Assembly: GCF_008281175.1 (NCBI RefSeq)
Contig: NZ_CP036524.1
Location: forward strand, 3,769,741 to 3,833,740
Length of the DNA stretch: 64,000 bases
Reading direction: 5' to 3'
DNA from: [Clostridium] hylemonae DSM 15053
Lineage (GTDB): Bacteria; Bacillota; Clostridia; Lachnospirales; Lachnospiraceae
The notes below the pieces were generated by a model. That model was not told where the DNA came from. It saw nothing but the letters and a program-made list of their open reading frames with translations, and searched no databases. This document shows, in pieces, positions 33,848 through 42,747 of the stretch (the stretch's first letter is position 1; each line of letters begins with the position of its first letter). The position numbers and the translations under genes are program-made.

Positions 33848-34906
33848 ATGAATGCAACTGATTTTTTTGAAAATGCCATAGAGAAAAAAGCATCCGACCT
33901 TTTTATAATCGCAGGTCTTCCTGCTTCTATGAGAGTCAATAACACGATCGTGCGCATCAACAGTGACAGACTGCTGCCTGGCGACACAGAAGAGCTTCTG
34001 TGCCAAATATACAAGCTTGCCGGGGAACGTTCCATGAATAAGCTCCTGGAGACAGGAGACGACGATTTTTCGTTCGCCATTGCGGGGCTGTCGCGTTTTC
34101 GTGTCAGCGCGTACAAGCAGAGGGGCGCCCTGTCGGCTGTTATCCGTATTATCACATTTACTCTGCCGGATCCTGCCTCTCTTGGCATTACGGACAGTAT
34201 CATGAAACTGGACCGTTTTCCAAAAGGTCTCGTGCTCGTAACCGGTCCGGCAGGCAGTGGAAAATCAACCACCCTTGCCTGTATGATCGATGATATCAAC
34301 CATAATTTTGAAAAACATATCATCACGCTGGAGGATCCTCTGGAATATCTACACCGCCATGATAAAAGCATTGTAAGCCAGAGAGAGATCAATGTGGATA
34401 CCGACAGCTATGTAGCTGCCTTAAGGGCCGCGCTCCGTCAGAGCCCTGATGTCATACTTCTTGGAGAAATGCGCGATTATGAGACTACACAGGTCGCCAT
34501 GACGGCGGCGGAGACAGGACACCTTATTTTCTCCACTCTGCATACGATCGGAAGCGCCAATACGATAGACCGTATAATCGACGTATTTCCGCCTAACCAG
34601 CAGCGCCAGATAGCCGTCCAGCTTTCCATGGTCCTTCAGGCGGTCGTGTCACAGCAGCTTGTACCTGCCGTGGACGGCAGAATGGTCCCTGCCTTTGAGA
34701 TCATGACTGTCACACCTGCCATACGGAATATGATACGGGATAACAAGATCCCTCAAATAGACGGTATTATATACTCTTCCGCAAACGATGATATGATAGC
34801 GATGGATACAAGCCTTCTCCGCCTCTTTAAGGCCGGTACGATCACAGAGGAGACTGCTCTCACCTTTGCTACAAATCCGGACATGCTCAGCAAGAAATTA
34901 AAATAG
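33848..34906 (+). CDS. pilT: PilT-family pilus ATPase
   Basis: 352 residues, normal PilT length. Walker A GPAGSGKS at 133-140, Walker B region VILLGEMRD, His box LIFSTLHT, and the PilT-specific AIRNMIRDNK (AIRNL motif) near the end, which in known PilT proteins is needed for filament retraction. No PilB-type extension ATPase is present in this operon, so either a distant one serves, or this enzyme alone powers the system. It is the last gene before the terminator. Confidence 0.93.
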   Translation: MNATDFFENAIEKKASDLFIIAGLPASMRVNNTIVRINSDRLLPGDTEELLCQIYKLAGERSMNKLLETGDDDFSFAIAGLSRFRVSAYKQRGALSAVIRIITFTLPDPASLGITDSIMKLDRFPKGLVLVTGPAGSGKSTTLACMIDDINHNFEKHIITLEDPLEYLHRHDKSIVSQREINVDTDSYVAALRAALRQSPDVILLGEMRDYETTQVAMTAAETGHLIFSTLHTIGSANTIDRIIDVFPPNQQRQIAVQLSMVLQAVVSQQLVPAVDGRMVPAFEIMTVTPAIRNMIRDNKIPQIDGIIYSSANDDMIAMDTSLLRLFKAGTITEETALTFATNPDMLSKKLK

Positions 34907-34917
34907 TTTACAAAGAA

Positions 34918-34947
34918 AGGCTTGGATGTATCATTGCATCCAAGCCT
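34918..34947 (+). terminator. Bidirectional terminator after the filament operon
   Basis: Perfect 11-bp stem AGGCTTGGATG / CATCCAAGCCT with an 8-nt loop, flanked by A-rich sequence on the left and GTACTTTT on the right. It separates pilT from the convergent gene. Confidence 0.85.
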
Positions 34948-34958
34948 GTACTTTTAAG

Positions 34959-35459
34959 TTAATGATTTACTTTGTGCATTGGATAAGAATCTATATTCAG
35001 CTTCAGCTCAAACTGATACGATACTACTTTGTTAAAGCCCTGTCTGATACGTTCCCCTATCTTTACCGCATTCTCCCCGGAAGTGCTCAGGACCATGAGC
35101 AGATACTGGCTGCTGCTGTACTGTGTAAATGCGTCCCCGCTTCTGAGTTCACTTTTAATAACCTGATATAAAAGTTCCATGAGCTCCTCTTTGTCCTCAG
35201 GCAGCACAGGGCTTCCGTTTTCCTGATCATCCAATGTCAGAAGAAGTATATATGCACTGTCCTTCGAGCGCTCCAGCCCTCTTGCGACAAACCGGTAGAT
35301 CTGTCTGAAGCTCATATAATCCTGGAGATAAGCCCCCTTTATCTCGCCTTCCTCGGCCAGCTCCCGGCTGATGATCTCCATATCACTGCAGACATATGCA
35401 TCATCTTCACATTCACCTCTGCGCAGTTCAGGTGTCTTTGTGATTCTGTCTTTCTCCAT
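34959..35459 (-). CDS. Degenerate GGDEF-domain protein (soluble)
   Basis: 166 residues, no membrane segment. The core YMSFRQIYRFVARGLERSKDSAYILLLTL and RSGDAFTQYSSSQYLLMVL follow the nucleotidyl-cyclase fold, with the active-site turn reading YSSSQY where GGDEF is expected, so catalysis is unlikely. GENAVKIGERIRQGFN matches the C-terminal helix. It is convergent with pilT and is the second degenerate GGDEF protein beside the operon. ATG at 35459; AGGAG lies 6 nt upstream. Confidence 0.68.
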   Translation of the reverse strand: MEKDRITKTPELRRGECEDDAYVCSDMEIISRELAEEGEIKGAYLQDYMSFRQIYRFVARGLERSKDSAYILLLTLDDQENGSPVLPEDKEELMELLYQVIKSELRSGDAFTQYSSSQYLLMVLSTSGENAVKIGERIRQGFNKVVSYQFELKLNIDSYPMHKVNH

Positions 35460-35619
35460 AACGTATACTCCTTTCGGGCTTTCTCTTTTCGTGCCAGTGC
35501 GGCAGAATACAATGAAACATTATTTTTATCCTCATACAGATTATACACTATATTTCTCATCCGGTGTGGTATAACCGTGTCGTTTAATGAATTTGATATG
35601 TCATTGCGCGTCCTTCCAA

Positions 35620-36270
35620 CTATTCATAGGACTTAATTATTGAATAATAGAGCATTACTAAACTTGTACTCAGTAATACGCCGCCAATAATATCCGTAAA
35701 CCAATGCACGCCTGATATCGATCTTGCAATCACCATAAGTAAGGTAAATAACAAAATAGTATACTTAACAACTTTTCTTACCTTCTCATTCTTAATACGC
35801 CTATTCATTTGCAAAATAGCTGTTGGCATAACACTCATGACTAATAGTGTTGTTGATGAAGGATAAGACGCTTCAAGATAACCATTAATTAAGACTGGTC
35901 TGTAATTGATTGCATACACCTCGAACAAAATATACGCAATGAATACTATGATGTAGAAACCTCCAAGAGCCAAAATGTCACAATCCACTTTTAACAAGTT
36001 TTTTCTTTTTATCAACTGCACAAGTCCAAGTATTGCAAATCCTAGTACAACAAACACTGGTATTAATCCCAGCCAGTCAGTAATGGTATAAATAAGCATA
36101 TGCGTTCCCGTAAGATTATGAAAGAATCCATTAAACGTTGCAAACCCTACTTCCGAATCCTTTGGCCCCACTGCTTGTACATCTACATACTGCACTGCCA
36201 CTGTCCATAACAGAAAAAAGAGAAATAAACCTCCTGCTATAATAAAATTTTTTTTATTACTTTTTTTCAT
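35620..36270 (-). CDS. PAP2-family phosphatase
   Basis: 216 residues, about six membrane helices. PAP2 motifs are present but loose: NYRPVLING (first box), YPSSTTLLV (second box, with Thr where the catalytic His of PSGH is usually found) and RSISGVHWFTDIIGG (third box with Arg, His and Asp). Members dephosphorylate membrane lipid phosphates such as undecaprenyl pyrophosphate. The altered second box leaves activity uncertain. It stands alone at the start of the accessory block. Confidence 0.82.
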   Translation of the reverse strand: MKKSNKKNFIIAGGLFLFFLLWTVAVQYVDVQAVGPKDSEVGFATFNGFFHNLTGTHMLIYTITDWLGLIPVFVVLGFAILGLVQLIKRKNLLKVDCDILALGGFYIIVFIAYILFEVYAINYRPVLINGYLEASYPSSTTLLVMSVMPTAILQMNRRIKNEKVRKVVKYTILLFTLLMVIARSISGVHWFTDIIGGVLLSTSLVMLYYSIIKSYE

Positions 36271-36373
36271 ACTTTATCCATCCTTTCATGTTTGGCTTAT
36301 GTCTAAACACAATATAGTGGATGGTATAAAAAAATGTAAGAATTAATATGTCACATATCTGATACGATTCGTG

Positions 36374-36988
36374 TCATGCCCATTTTATAAGTAATAAAGC
36401 CTTTATACTCATAAAAATTAATATGAACATTCCAGCATACGGTTGAAGGCTAAGCATAAAAGATAACGTCGCCAATACACTCAAGCCTAAAGATAATTTG
36501 CTTTTTGTTGCTATCCATAAGGGTGTTGTACAATTTTGAAGTGCCAACGTCAATACCCCACATAATATAATTCCAATCACAATAACCATGTAAGGAATGA
36601 TTATATAACTTTCAGCTTTTGTAAAAGATAACAACGAAACTGACTCTATTACATTTCCAACATTCTGTCCGAATATTGGAAGGAAAAAAAATGACGCTAC
36701 AGAACAATCCAGTAATCCAAAAGTCAAATCTATAAAGTGATGAATTTTTCGGTCAGTATCCTCTTGTGCAGCGTTTAGGATTTCTTCACTTGAGAGCAAA
36801 TCATCAAGTGATATTGTAAAAAACTTAGATATTTCTTTTAATGAATCAATGCTTGGATATCCTCTACCTGATTCCCATTTAGAAATTGCTGTTCTTGATA
36901 CAGACAAAATTTCAGCAAGTTGTTCTTGTGTCAAATTTTTACTCTTTCGGAGTTTCTGTAACTTTTCATTAAATTCCAATTTTGCCAT
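36374..36988 (-). CDS. XRE-family transcriptional regulator with membrane domain
   Basis: 204 residues from the ATG at 36988. An N-terminal helix-turn-helix (KLRKSKNLTQEQLAEILSVSRTAISKWESGRGYPSIDSLKEISKFF) is followed by four hydrophobic helices. Small HTH-plus-membrane regulators of this kind are common in Firmicutes and often control neighbouring transporter or stress genes. The start is uncertain: the same frame is open back to 37162, where the extra 58 residues look non-native (Pro/Gly-rich, unlike the family). Confidence 0.8.
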   Translation of the reverse strand: MAKLEFNEKLQKLRKSKNLTQEQLAEILSVSRTAISKWESGRGYPSIDSLKEISKFFTISLDDLLSSEEILNAAQEDTDRKIHHFIDLTFGLLDCSVASFFFLPIFGQNVGNVIESVSLLSFTKAESYIIIPYMVIVIGIILCGVLTLALQNCTTPLWIATKSKLSLGLSVLATLSFMLSLQPYAGMFILIFMSIKALLLIKWA

Positions 36989-37283
36989 CCCTTCTTCACC
37001 AAATGTTAATTTATCTGCCCCGGGCTCTAATGTTCCAGGGGAGGCTCCTTGCTGTTCATCCGCAGGGTACGGCGGATCCTGTTTAAAGATTCTTTTTTGA
37101 AGGCTGTATTCACGGCGCATTTTATAAATAACCGTCTGTTGCAGCATTTCGGTATAAAACATATTGCTGCGCCGGCTGCCTGATTATGGATCTCGGAGGG
37201 GCAGATATCCCCTCCGGCACAAATATGGCTTCATATGAAAAAATCTCCATTCAAAGGCTTTTTCCAGTCTAAGAAACTGAAAA

Positions 37284-37865
37284 TCATCGTATCTTACCTA
37301 TATAGCGGCACACCTTCTTTTTATATTGCACATACTCGTCTCCAAATGTGGTAAGTAAAAACTCTTCCTCCACATTAACGATTTGTAAGTGGTACATGAG
37401 AATGGCAAATACGGACACAACAAACAAAACCCAGTTGAAAAACATCAGTAATATGCCTATATACAAAAGGTCGAAGCCTAAAAAAGCGGGATTTCTGCTG
37501 AATTGATAGATTCCGCCTGTCACAAGATCTGTTTTGTCAGTTTGAGCCACACCAGCCCGCCAATTATCACGCATAGTCAAAACTGCAGCAATGAATACAG
37601 CTGTACCCGCAATACTCACTACAGCGCCAGCGATCCGAAACGGGACTGGGCTATAATTTACATCAAGAAAGATACATACGATCCCTGCCGCAAAGACAAG
37701 AAAGGCTGAAATCTTCATGGTGACTTCAACCAACTTTACAAAGCCGGCCTTGCCTTTTCCAATTTGGTCTGTTTGTATGCCCTTCTTTTTCTGACAGATC
37801 ATTTTTACAATATAACAGCCATAGAAGCTGACCAGGACCACTATGGCAATCAACTGAAACTCCAT
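37284..37865 (-). CDS. Isoprenylcysteine methyltransferase-like membrane protein
   Basis: 193 residues, about five helices. The ICMT/PEMT family (PF04191/PF04140) motif is clear: NWRAGVAQTDKTDLVTGGIYQFSRNPAFLGFDLLYIG, then VNVEEEFLLTTFGDEYVQYKKKVCRYIG. Bacterial members are membrane methyltransferases of unknown substrate. ATG at 37865. Confidence 0.87.
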   Translation of the reverse strand: MEFQLIAIVVLVSFYGCYIVKMICQKKKGIQTDQIGKGKAGFVKLVEVTMKISAFLVFAAGIVCIFLDVNYSPVPFRIAGAVVSIAGTAVFIAAVLTMRDNWRAGVAQTDKTDLVTGGIYQFSRNPAFLGFDLLYIGILLMFFNWVLFVVSVFAILMYHLQIVNVEEEFLLTTFGDEYVQYKKKVCRYIGKIR

Positions 37866-37913
37866 TATTTTTCTCCCTCCGGCTTTATATTTTTTTCCTA
37901 GATAAGCTGAATT

Positions 37914-38378
37914 TTAGCTATTCAGCAGTTTAGTTAAATCTTCTATAGAAGCATCCATTTTTACAGATACGTCTTCCATAGTCATACCAGAAGCGAGAAA
38001 ACGGTTTATCACCATTTTCATATCTTCACCAACTTCTATGATATGGCCGTCTAAATCGTAAAATCTAATGACACGCTGTCCCCATTCATGCTCAATGACT
38101 TCGCTTAAATACTCGATGTTACTGTACGTTTTTAATTTATTTAAGAAATCGTCAAAGTCTTGTTCTTCAAAGCATATTTCTATATTATTGGATTTCCTTA
38201 ATATGCATTCTTCCGGTAAATTGACCAGCCAATGAAAATCCTGCTGTAAAGATAAGCCACAAGTAAAAGATATATTGATTCCATAATCCTGATATAATTC
38301 CAGTCCAAATAAATCCTCGTAAAACTTTCTGGCAGCCTTGATGTCTGCTACTGATATAACCATACATGTGTGTTTCAT
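37914..38378 (-). CDS. VOC-family (glyoxalase/bleomycin-resistance fold) protein
   Basis: 154 residues. Two beta-alpha-beta-beta-beta modules are visible: ISVADIKAARKFYEDLFGLEL and the end RVIRFYDLDGHIIEVGEDM, whose Asp-Gly-His-Ile-Ile-Glu is the typical VOC close. The last 40 residues form a helical tail not usual in the family. No reaction can be assigned. It may be an antibiotic-binding protein, an isomerase or a lyase. Confidence 0.85.
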   Translation of the reverse strand: MKHTCMVISVADIKAARKFYEDLFGLELYQDYGINISFTCGLSLQQDFHWLVNLPEECILRKSNNIEICFEEQDFDDFLNKLKTYSNIEYLSEVIEHEWGQRVIRFYDLDGHIIEVGEDMKMVINRFLASGMTMEDVSVKMDASIEDLTKLLNS

Positions 38379-38409
38379 ACAATTTTCCTTTCAGTTCCAA
38401 ATTTATTCT

Positions 38410-39234
38410 TTATTTCCATGTTGATGGATAATCTAAATGACAGGGTAATTTTGTATTACGGTTTCCTTTTGCAGAATTAACTTGTCCTTGCGTTAAAAAG
38501 ACAGCTTCGCTTAGATCCGCATTATTAAAGTTTGTATCTCTTGTGTCGGCTCCTAAAAAAATCGTTCCATGAAAAAGGCATTTTTCAAAATTTGCGGCTA
38601 TTAAAAGTTTTGAGCTGAGGTTTGCTCCACTCATGTCGCGTCCTTTAAAATTACCCCCAAGAAAATTAGCCGGGACTTTTTTATCTTCGCTATGAAGACT
38701 TTGTTGAAGCAGCTTACACACTTGTTTTAAAATATGATTCGACCTTTGCCTGTATTGCTCTAGATCTAAAGATAAGATACTTTCAGGGCTATAATGGCAC
38801 ATTTTTATATTTTCCTCAATCAGACACTGAATGGATTCTTTTAATGGTTGTGCTGAAATAAGCGATGCTGCTTCTATCAGATAATATCTGATTTGATAAA
38901 GCTTAAACACATTTATAAAAACAGCAAAAATTTCTGTTGACCTGTCCGGTATGTCATTCCAGGTCTGGCCTTGATAGATAACCTGTGTCACCTGCTGTCC
39001 TGCGCCGAAGCAGTCATAACCAATACAGCCTTTCATTTTCTGCTTTTCAAGCTGCGAATGTATTTTACATCGGTAATCGTTTAATAAATTTGTACATGGC
39101 TGCCCTGCTGCTTTATCTTTTGGAAAGCCATCTGTTTTTGAAAAAAACAGAGCAGTACAACACAGTCCTGAACATTTTGAACAATCCGCCTTCATGTGGT
39201 CCCATATTTTATCATTTCTTTCATGTATCATCAT
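38410..39234 (-). CDS. Cys-cluster plus pentapeptide-repeat protein
   Basis: 274 residues. The N-terminus has a YkgJ-like metal knuckle, CSKCSGLCC, with further Cys residues (CTNLL, CKIH, CIGYDC). The centre is helical. The C-terminus has pentapeptide repeats A(N/D)LXX type (GGNFKGRDMSGANLSSKLLIAANFEKCLFHGTIFLGADTRDTNFNNADLSEAVF, read in blocks of five), which fold as a square beta helix. Such proteins occur in Clostridia; the function is not known, though one branch shields gyrase from drugs. ATG at 39234 or 39231. Confidence 0.82.
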   Translation of the reverse strand: MMIHERNDKIWDHMKADCSKCSGLCCTALFFSKTDGFPKDKAAGQPCTNLLNDYRCKIHSQLEKQKMKGCIGYDCFGAGQQVTQVIYQGQTWNDIPDRSTEIFAVFINVFKLYQIRYYLIEAASLISAQPLKESIQCLIEENIKMCHYSPESILSLDLEQYRQRSNHILKQVCKLLQQSLHSEDKKVPANFLGGNFKGRDMSGANLSSKLLIAANFEKCLFHGTIFLGADTRDTNFNNADLSEAVFLTQGQVNSAKGNRNTKLPCHLDYPSTWK

Positions 39235-39327
39235 CTATTTTCAATCCCATCAACTATTCTCTATTTATCTTCCATTATTTTACCTGTCTCAAATCTATTA
39301 TATAATGGCCCGGTAACAAACTGGGAG

Positions 39328-40083
39328 TTATCGTTTGCAAAATAAAATATTATTAACTCGTTCGGTTATATATATTTCATTTCCCACTACTTCAAGTTCA
39401 TAACTCTCAATAATCTCTTTATCGTGTTTCTTTAATAATTCATCAAATCCATAAGCTGTATCTTTTTTCTTCGGAAACCGAATTGTGCTGTCAAAAGATT
39501 TCTTGAATCGCAGCCCATACTTTCCGCATATTTGTAACCATTCATCTTTTGTATAAAACTTAATATGACCATCTTTTTTTTGCTGCATGTATCCATCAAC
39601 AAACCGGCTCGTATCATTGACGTTAGGTGTAGGGTCTGAAATAAACAAGAAGCCATCTGATTTAATAACACGGCTAATCTCAGAAATACTTTTTTGTATA
39701 TCTGGAAAATGATGCAGCGCATATCTTGAAATAACCATGTCGAACTCATTATCAGCAAATGGAAAATTGACACCATCATAGGTTATAAAACTAATGTTTT
39801 GGACATTTTCTTCATTTGCCTTAAAACGATTGACTTCTAATGCCTTTTCAACAATATCTAGTCCAATGATAGATATATTTGGATATTTTTTTGCAATAGG
39901 AAAAGACAAATAACCACTTCCCGTACCTAAATCTAAAATTTTCATATCCGCAGAAAATGGCAGAAAATCAAGAATATTTTTCAAATGATGTTCATCTTGT
40001 GTCTGCTTATTGTAATAGTCCCCCAAAGAAAAACTATCTTCAAATCCTTGCTTTGTAGCCATAATACTGTTTTCTATATCCAT
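39328..40083 (-). CDS. Class I SAM-dependent methyltransferase
   Basis: 251 residues from the ATG at 40083, 9 nt after a GAGGAA; a TTG at 40092 is too close. Motif I is ILDLGTGSGYLSFPIA, and the post-motif acidic residue is in IIGLDIVEKAL; FDMVISRYALHHFPD is the Methyltransf_11 core. The substrate cannot be read from the sequence. It is part of a cluster of small minus-strand genes with a second methyltransferase at 41125. Confidence 0.88.
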   Translation of the reverse strand: MDIENSIMATKQGFEDSFSLGDYYNKQTQDEHHLKNILDFLPFSADMKILDLGTGSGYLSFPIAKKYPNISIIGLDIVEKALEVNRFKANEENVQNISFITYDGVNFPFADNEFDMVISRYALHHFPDIQKSISEISRVIKSDGFLFISDPTPNVNDTSRFVDGYMQQKKDGHIKFYTKDEWLQICGKYGLRFKKSFDSTIRFPKKKDTAYGFDELLKKHDKEIIESYELEVVGNEIYITERVNNILFCKR

Positions 40084-40119
40084 AATATTCAATTCCTCTT
40101 TTCGTTTACAAATTCTAAT

Positions 40120-40614
40120 TTATAACCGCCACCATATAGTATCATTTCTGGCATATTCTTTGAAACCGCATCTTATTAGAATTCTTTGTGATGAAGCACC
40201 ATCAATATCTGTTTCAGCAATAATATGTTTTACGTCGTCCTGCTTAAAAGCCCAATTACAAAACGCCTGAACCGTTTCTGTCATATAACCGTTATGCTCA
40301 AAATTCCGCCCTAAGCCATAGCCTATTTCAACTTCTCCATCACTGTTAGGAACATCCTTAAAATCAATTGATCCAACTACGCAACGATCTGACTTTTTAA
40401 CAATAAACCAAAAAGTGTGCCATAGATAATTGGCAGGGTCTTTTTGAGCCTTTTCTACTTGTCCGCATACAATTTCACGAAACAAGCCCTCCATTGGTTC
40501 CGCCTTATATGAACATAGTAGTTCCTTTTCAAGCTCTCTAATGTTATACGTCCATAGTTCAAGCTGTTCTGGAGTAAGTGCAATAATATTAAGTCGCTCT
40601 GTTTCGATTCTCAT
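40120..40614 (-). CDS. GNAT-family N-acetyltransferase (RimJ-like)
   Basis: 164 residues. The acetyl-CoA motif is GYGLGRNFEHNGYMTETVQAFCNWAF and the motif B region is IIAETDIDGASSQRILIRCGF. The MRIETERLNIIAL opening is typical of RimJ/RimL-like N-acetyltransferases. The substrate (protein N-terminus or small molecule) is unknown. Confidence 0.88.
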   Translation of the reverse strand: MRIETERLNIIALTPEQLELWTYNIRELEKELLCSYKAEPMEGLFREIVCGQVEKAQKDPANYLWHTFWFIVKKSDRCVVGSIDFKDVPNSDGEVEIGYGLGRNFEHNGYMTETVQAFCNWAFKQDDVKHIIAETDIDGASSQRILIRCGFKEYARNDTIWWRL

Positions 40615-40730
40615 TATTCTATTCCTTCAATAAATTCAATATTCCCCCACTACAAACTGGAAGTTGTCGCAATTTTCTTATTCCAATAATCCTCATTTAG
40701 ACGATAGCCCACTGCTATTTTCTTTTTAAC

Positions 40731-41096
40731 TTATACAAACTCAGATATTACTATCTCATTACCATCAATATCATTTAGGCGAACCTCATAAGTTCCCCAA
40801 TCATATCTAATAGCTTCAGACAAGTCGACACCTTTTTTCTTCAGACATTCCATAGTTAAATCTAGATTATCTGTTTGAAAGACAAATGATTGATGTCCCG
40901 TAGGCTGTGCGTCAAATACTTTACAATCCCATATACAAAGAGTGGGTGCGTTTTCTATAAAGCCAAGATAAACCCCATTTGATTCGTCCACATCAGTCTT
41001 AATAAAGGGTATTTCTAATATTTCCCTGTAGAACCTAATAAGTTCTTTTGCCTGCTTAGAAAAAATATTCGTACAATAGTATCCTGTTATCATCAT
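40731..41096 (-). CDS. VOC-family protein
   Basis: 121 residues, a compact VOC domain: AKELIRFYREILEIPF, GHQSFVFQTDNLDLTME, YEVRLNDIDGNEIVISEFV. Similar in size to bleomycin/fosfomycin-resistance type proteins, but the metal His positions are not convincing (only GHQSF). Start at 41096 or 41093 with GAGGTG upstream. Function unassigned. Confidence 0.84.
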   Translation of the reverse strand: MMITGYYCTNIFSKQAKELIRFYREILEIPFIKTDVDESNGVYLGFIENAPTLCIWDCKVFDAQPTGHQSFVFQTDNLDLTMECLKKKGVDLSEAIRYDWGTYEVRLNDIDGNEIVISEFV

Positions 41097-41124
41097 CTCA
41101 CCTCATCAAATTTAAGTTTAGCCA

Positions 41125-41910
41125 TTACTTCTTTTTAAGTTCAGCAACAGCGCCATAATGTAAAACATCAAACTCAGCAAACGAATTTTCTGTGAGTAAT
41201 TTCATATGTTCCTGTTCCCACATGGCGATTTCTTCTTCCGTAAGTGAAGCGCCGATCCCCCGGCAGGCTTTCATTCTTCCATTCCAGCTTTCACGAGTGA
41301 AATGTACATATAAAGGATATTCCTCATGATAAACTAATTCAAATTTTTCATCATAACAATCAGGTATGCATATTGGATGAATCGTTTCTCCTGCACCACT
41401 CCACATCGGACTATATTTCAGCACAAGTTTCTCACTTGCTCCTGCGATTTTATCCTCATAAGGCAGCCAAGCCATATACAAGACAAGAATACGCCCGTCA
41501 GGTTTAAGCATACGATAAAACTTAGACACCGTCTCCTCATGATTAAAATACCAAAAACATTGGCATGCAGTAATTACATCAAATGACTCATCTGGAAAAT
41601 TCACATCTTCTGCTGATAATGCATAGTAATCAATATCCATACCCTCAGAAAGAATTTTTGCCTGTTCAATTTGATTTACGGATATATCTGTACCTATCCA
41701 TTTTGCTCCATAGTGGTACATATTTCTGGGCAGAACCCCAGTCCCGGTTCCCATATCAAGTACCTTTTGACCGTTTATACATAATTTACGGCTTATAATT
41801 TTATCATAAAATTCCTGCGGATAAATATCTCTAAATTTTGCATAATCTGACGAAGTTTTCCCCCAGTCAAAGGCTTTCCCGCCATCAATATTTTTATCTG
41901 TTATTTCCAT
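41125..41910 (-). CDS. Class I SAM-dependent methyltransferase
   Basis: 261 residues from the ATG at 41910 (GGAGG 10 nt upstream); a GTG at 41919 is only 1 nt from it. Motif I is VLDMGTGTGVLPRNMY, followed by WIGTDISVNQIEQAK and FDVITACQCFWYFNHEE, the Methyltransf_11/25 pattern. The C-terminus may bind substrate (GASLTEEEIAMWEQEHMKLL). Substrate unknown. Confidence 0.87.
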   Translation of the reverse strand: MEITDKNIDGGKAFDWGKTSSDYAKFRDIYPQEFYDKIISRKLCINGQKVLDMGTGTGVLPRNMYHYGAKWIGTDISVNQIEQAKILSEGMDIDYYALSAEDVNFPDESFDVITACQCFWYFNHEETVSKFYRMLKPDGRILVLYMAWLPYEDKIAGASEKLVLKYSPMWSGAGETIHPICIPDCYDEKFELVYHEEYPLYVHFTRESWNGRMKACRGIGASLTEEEIAMWEQEHMKLLTENSFAEFDVLHYGAVAELKKK

Positions 41911-41928
41911 GACTGCCACACCTCCAAA

Positions 41929-42252
41929 TTAGAAATCGGTTATTGTCTTCCTTGCCTTATACCAAATATAAATACAACTGCCTAAAGCTATCATGTACGA
42001 CACAGTAAGTACAAGAAAAGTTGTGCCTGCAGGGTTCATCATTTTGTATACAGGATAAAACGACGCAATAATAAATATCGGTATCACAATTCCATAGACT
42101 GCTTTTTTCCTTGTAGATAAATATACATGAGAGCCAAGTAATACTATCATCAACAAAAATGACAGTAATTCTGTGATGTTAAAGCCGCCAGTAAATAATC
42201 TCATAACATATATAAACACCATAGCAATTGCAAAGCATATAAAAGTTGTCAT
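41929..42252 (-). CDS. Small four-helix membrane protein
   Basis: 107 residues; the ATG at 42252 has AAGGAGA 7 nt upstream. Four hydrophobic segments (about 4-20, 26-46, 53-69, 77-97). Not recognised. It has its own extended -10 promoter and lies 18 bp before the methyltransferase, so the two probably share a transcript. Confidence 0.65.
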   Translation of the reverse strand: MTTFICFAIAMVFIYVMRLFTGGFNITELLSFLLMIVLLGSHVYLSTRKKAVYGIVIPIFIIASFYPVYKMMNPAGTTFLVLTVSYMIALGSCIYIWYKARKTITDF

Positions 42253-42296
42253 AAGCAATCTCCTTCTTCTTTAACAAACTTAAATTTGACATTTTA

Positions 42297-42305
42297 ATTA
42301 TATCA
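42297..42305 (-). promoter_or_regulatory. Extended -10 promoter before the 41929-42252 gene
   Basis: Minus strand TGATATAAT (TG-N-TATAAT) 45 bp before the ATG; no good -35, as allowed for extended -10 promoters. Confidence 0.55.
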
Positions 42306-42747
42306 CACACCCGCGAAGTTTATATCTTATTTTACTTTCTTCACTGATGCTCTTGTTAGTATAAAAAATAACCCAATCACCCGTCGTATAACCTAAGACC
42401 TTCAAATACCCTGAAACCCTTTAATTTTCCTGGGTATTTTAACTTCCGAAACAGGAGGTAATATCATCAAGTTCCATCCCGTTTCCCCTTATATTCTGGT
42501 TTGTTACTGAATTAATTTCTATCATTAAGAATATTTTCATTAGGGGGTTTACTTTCGGCAGATATTTTTCTCTCCTCTGAGATCAGTCACATGGCCAATC
42601 CGCACCATTTTATGTACATCTAATCCCATCATGCAGCTTCTGTTACATAACTTACAGTCGATTCACCGCTCTTTTTCAACCTTTATTCTGATACCCGGTA
42701 ATTGGAATATCCTCCGTATTTTCATCCCAATTCCTGTCTCTTTTGGT
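42306..42747. other. Non-coding stretch between the membrane-protein gene and the ABC permease
   Basis: About 440 bp. I see no open reading frame with a ribosome binding site, no strong terminator and no repeat. Short fragments with many stops on both strands suggest decayed sequence. Confidence 0.5.

Noticed and set aside
36989..37162. N-terminal extension of the XRE regulator
   Set aside because: The frame is open, but the helix-turn-helix normally starts the protein and the extra 58 residues are Pro/Gly-rich without similarity; kept only as an alternative start.
42306..42747. Possible integrase or attachment remnant downstream of the ABC permease
   Set aside because: No frame longer than about 30 codons with family motifs, and no direct repeat matching the tRNA genes could be found by eye.
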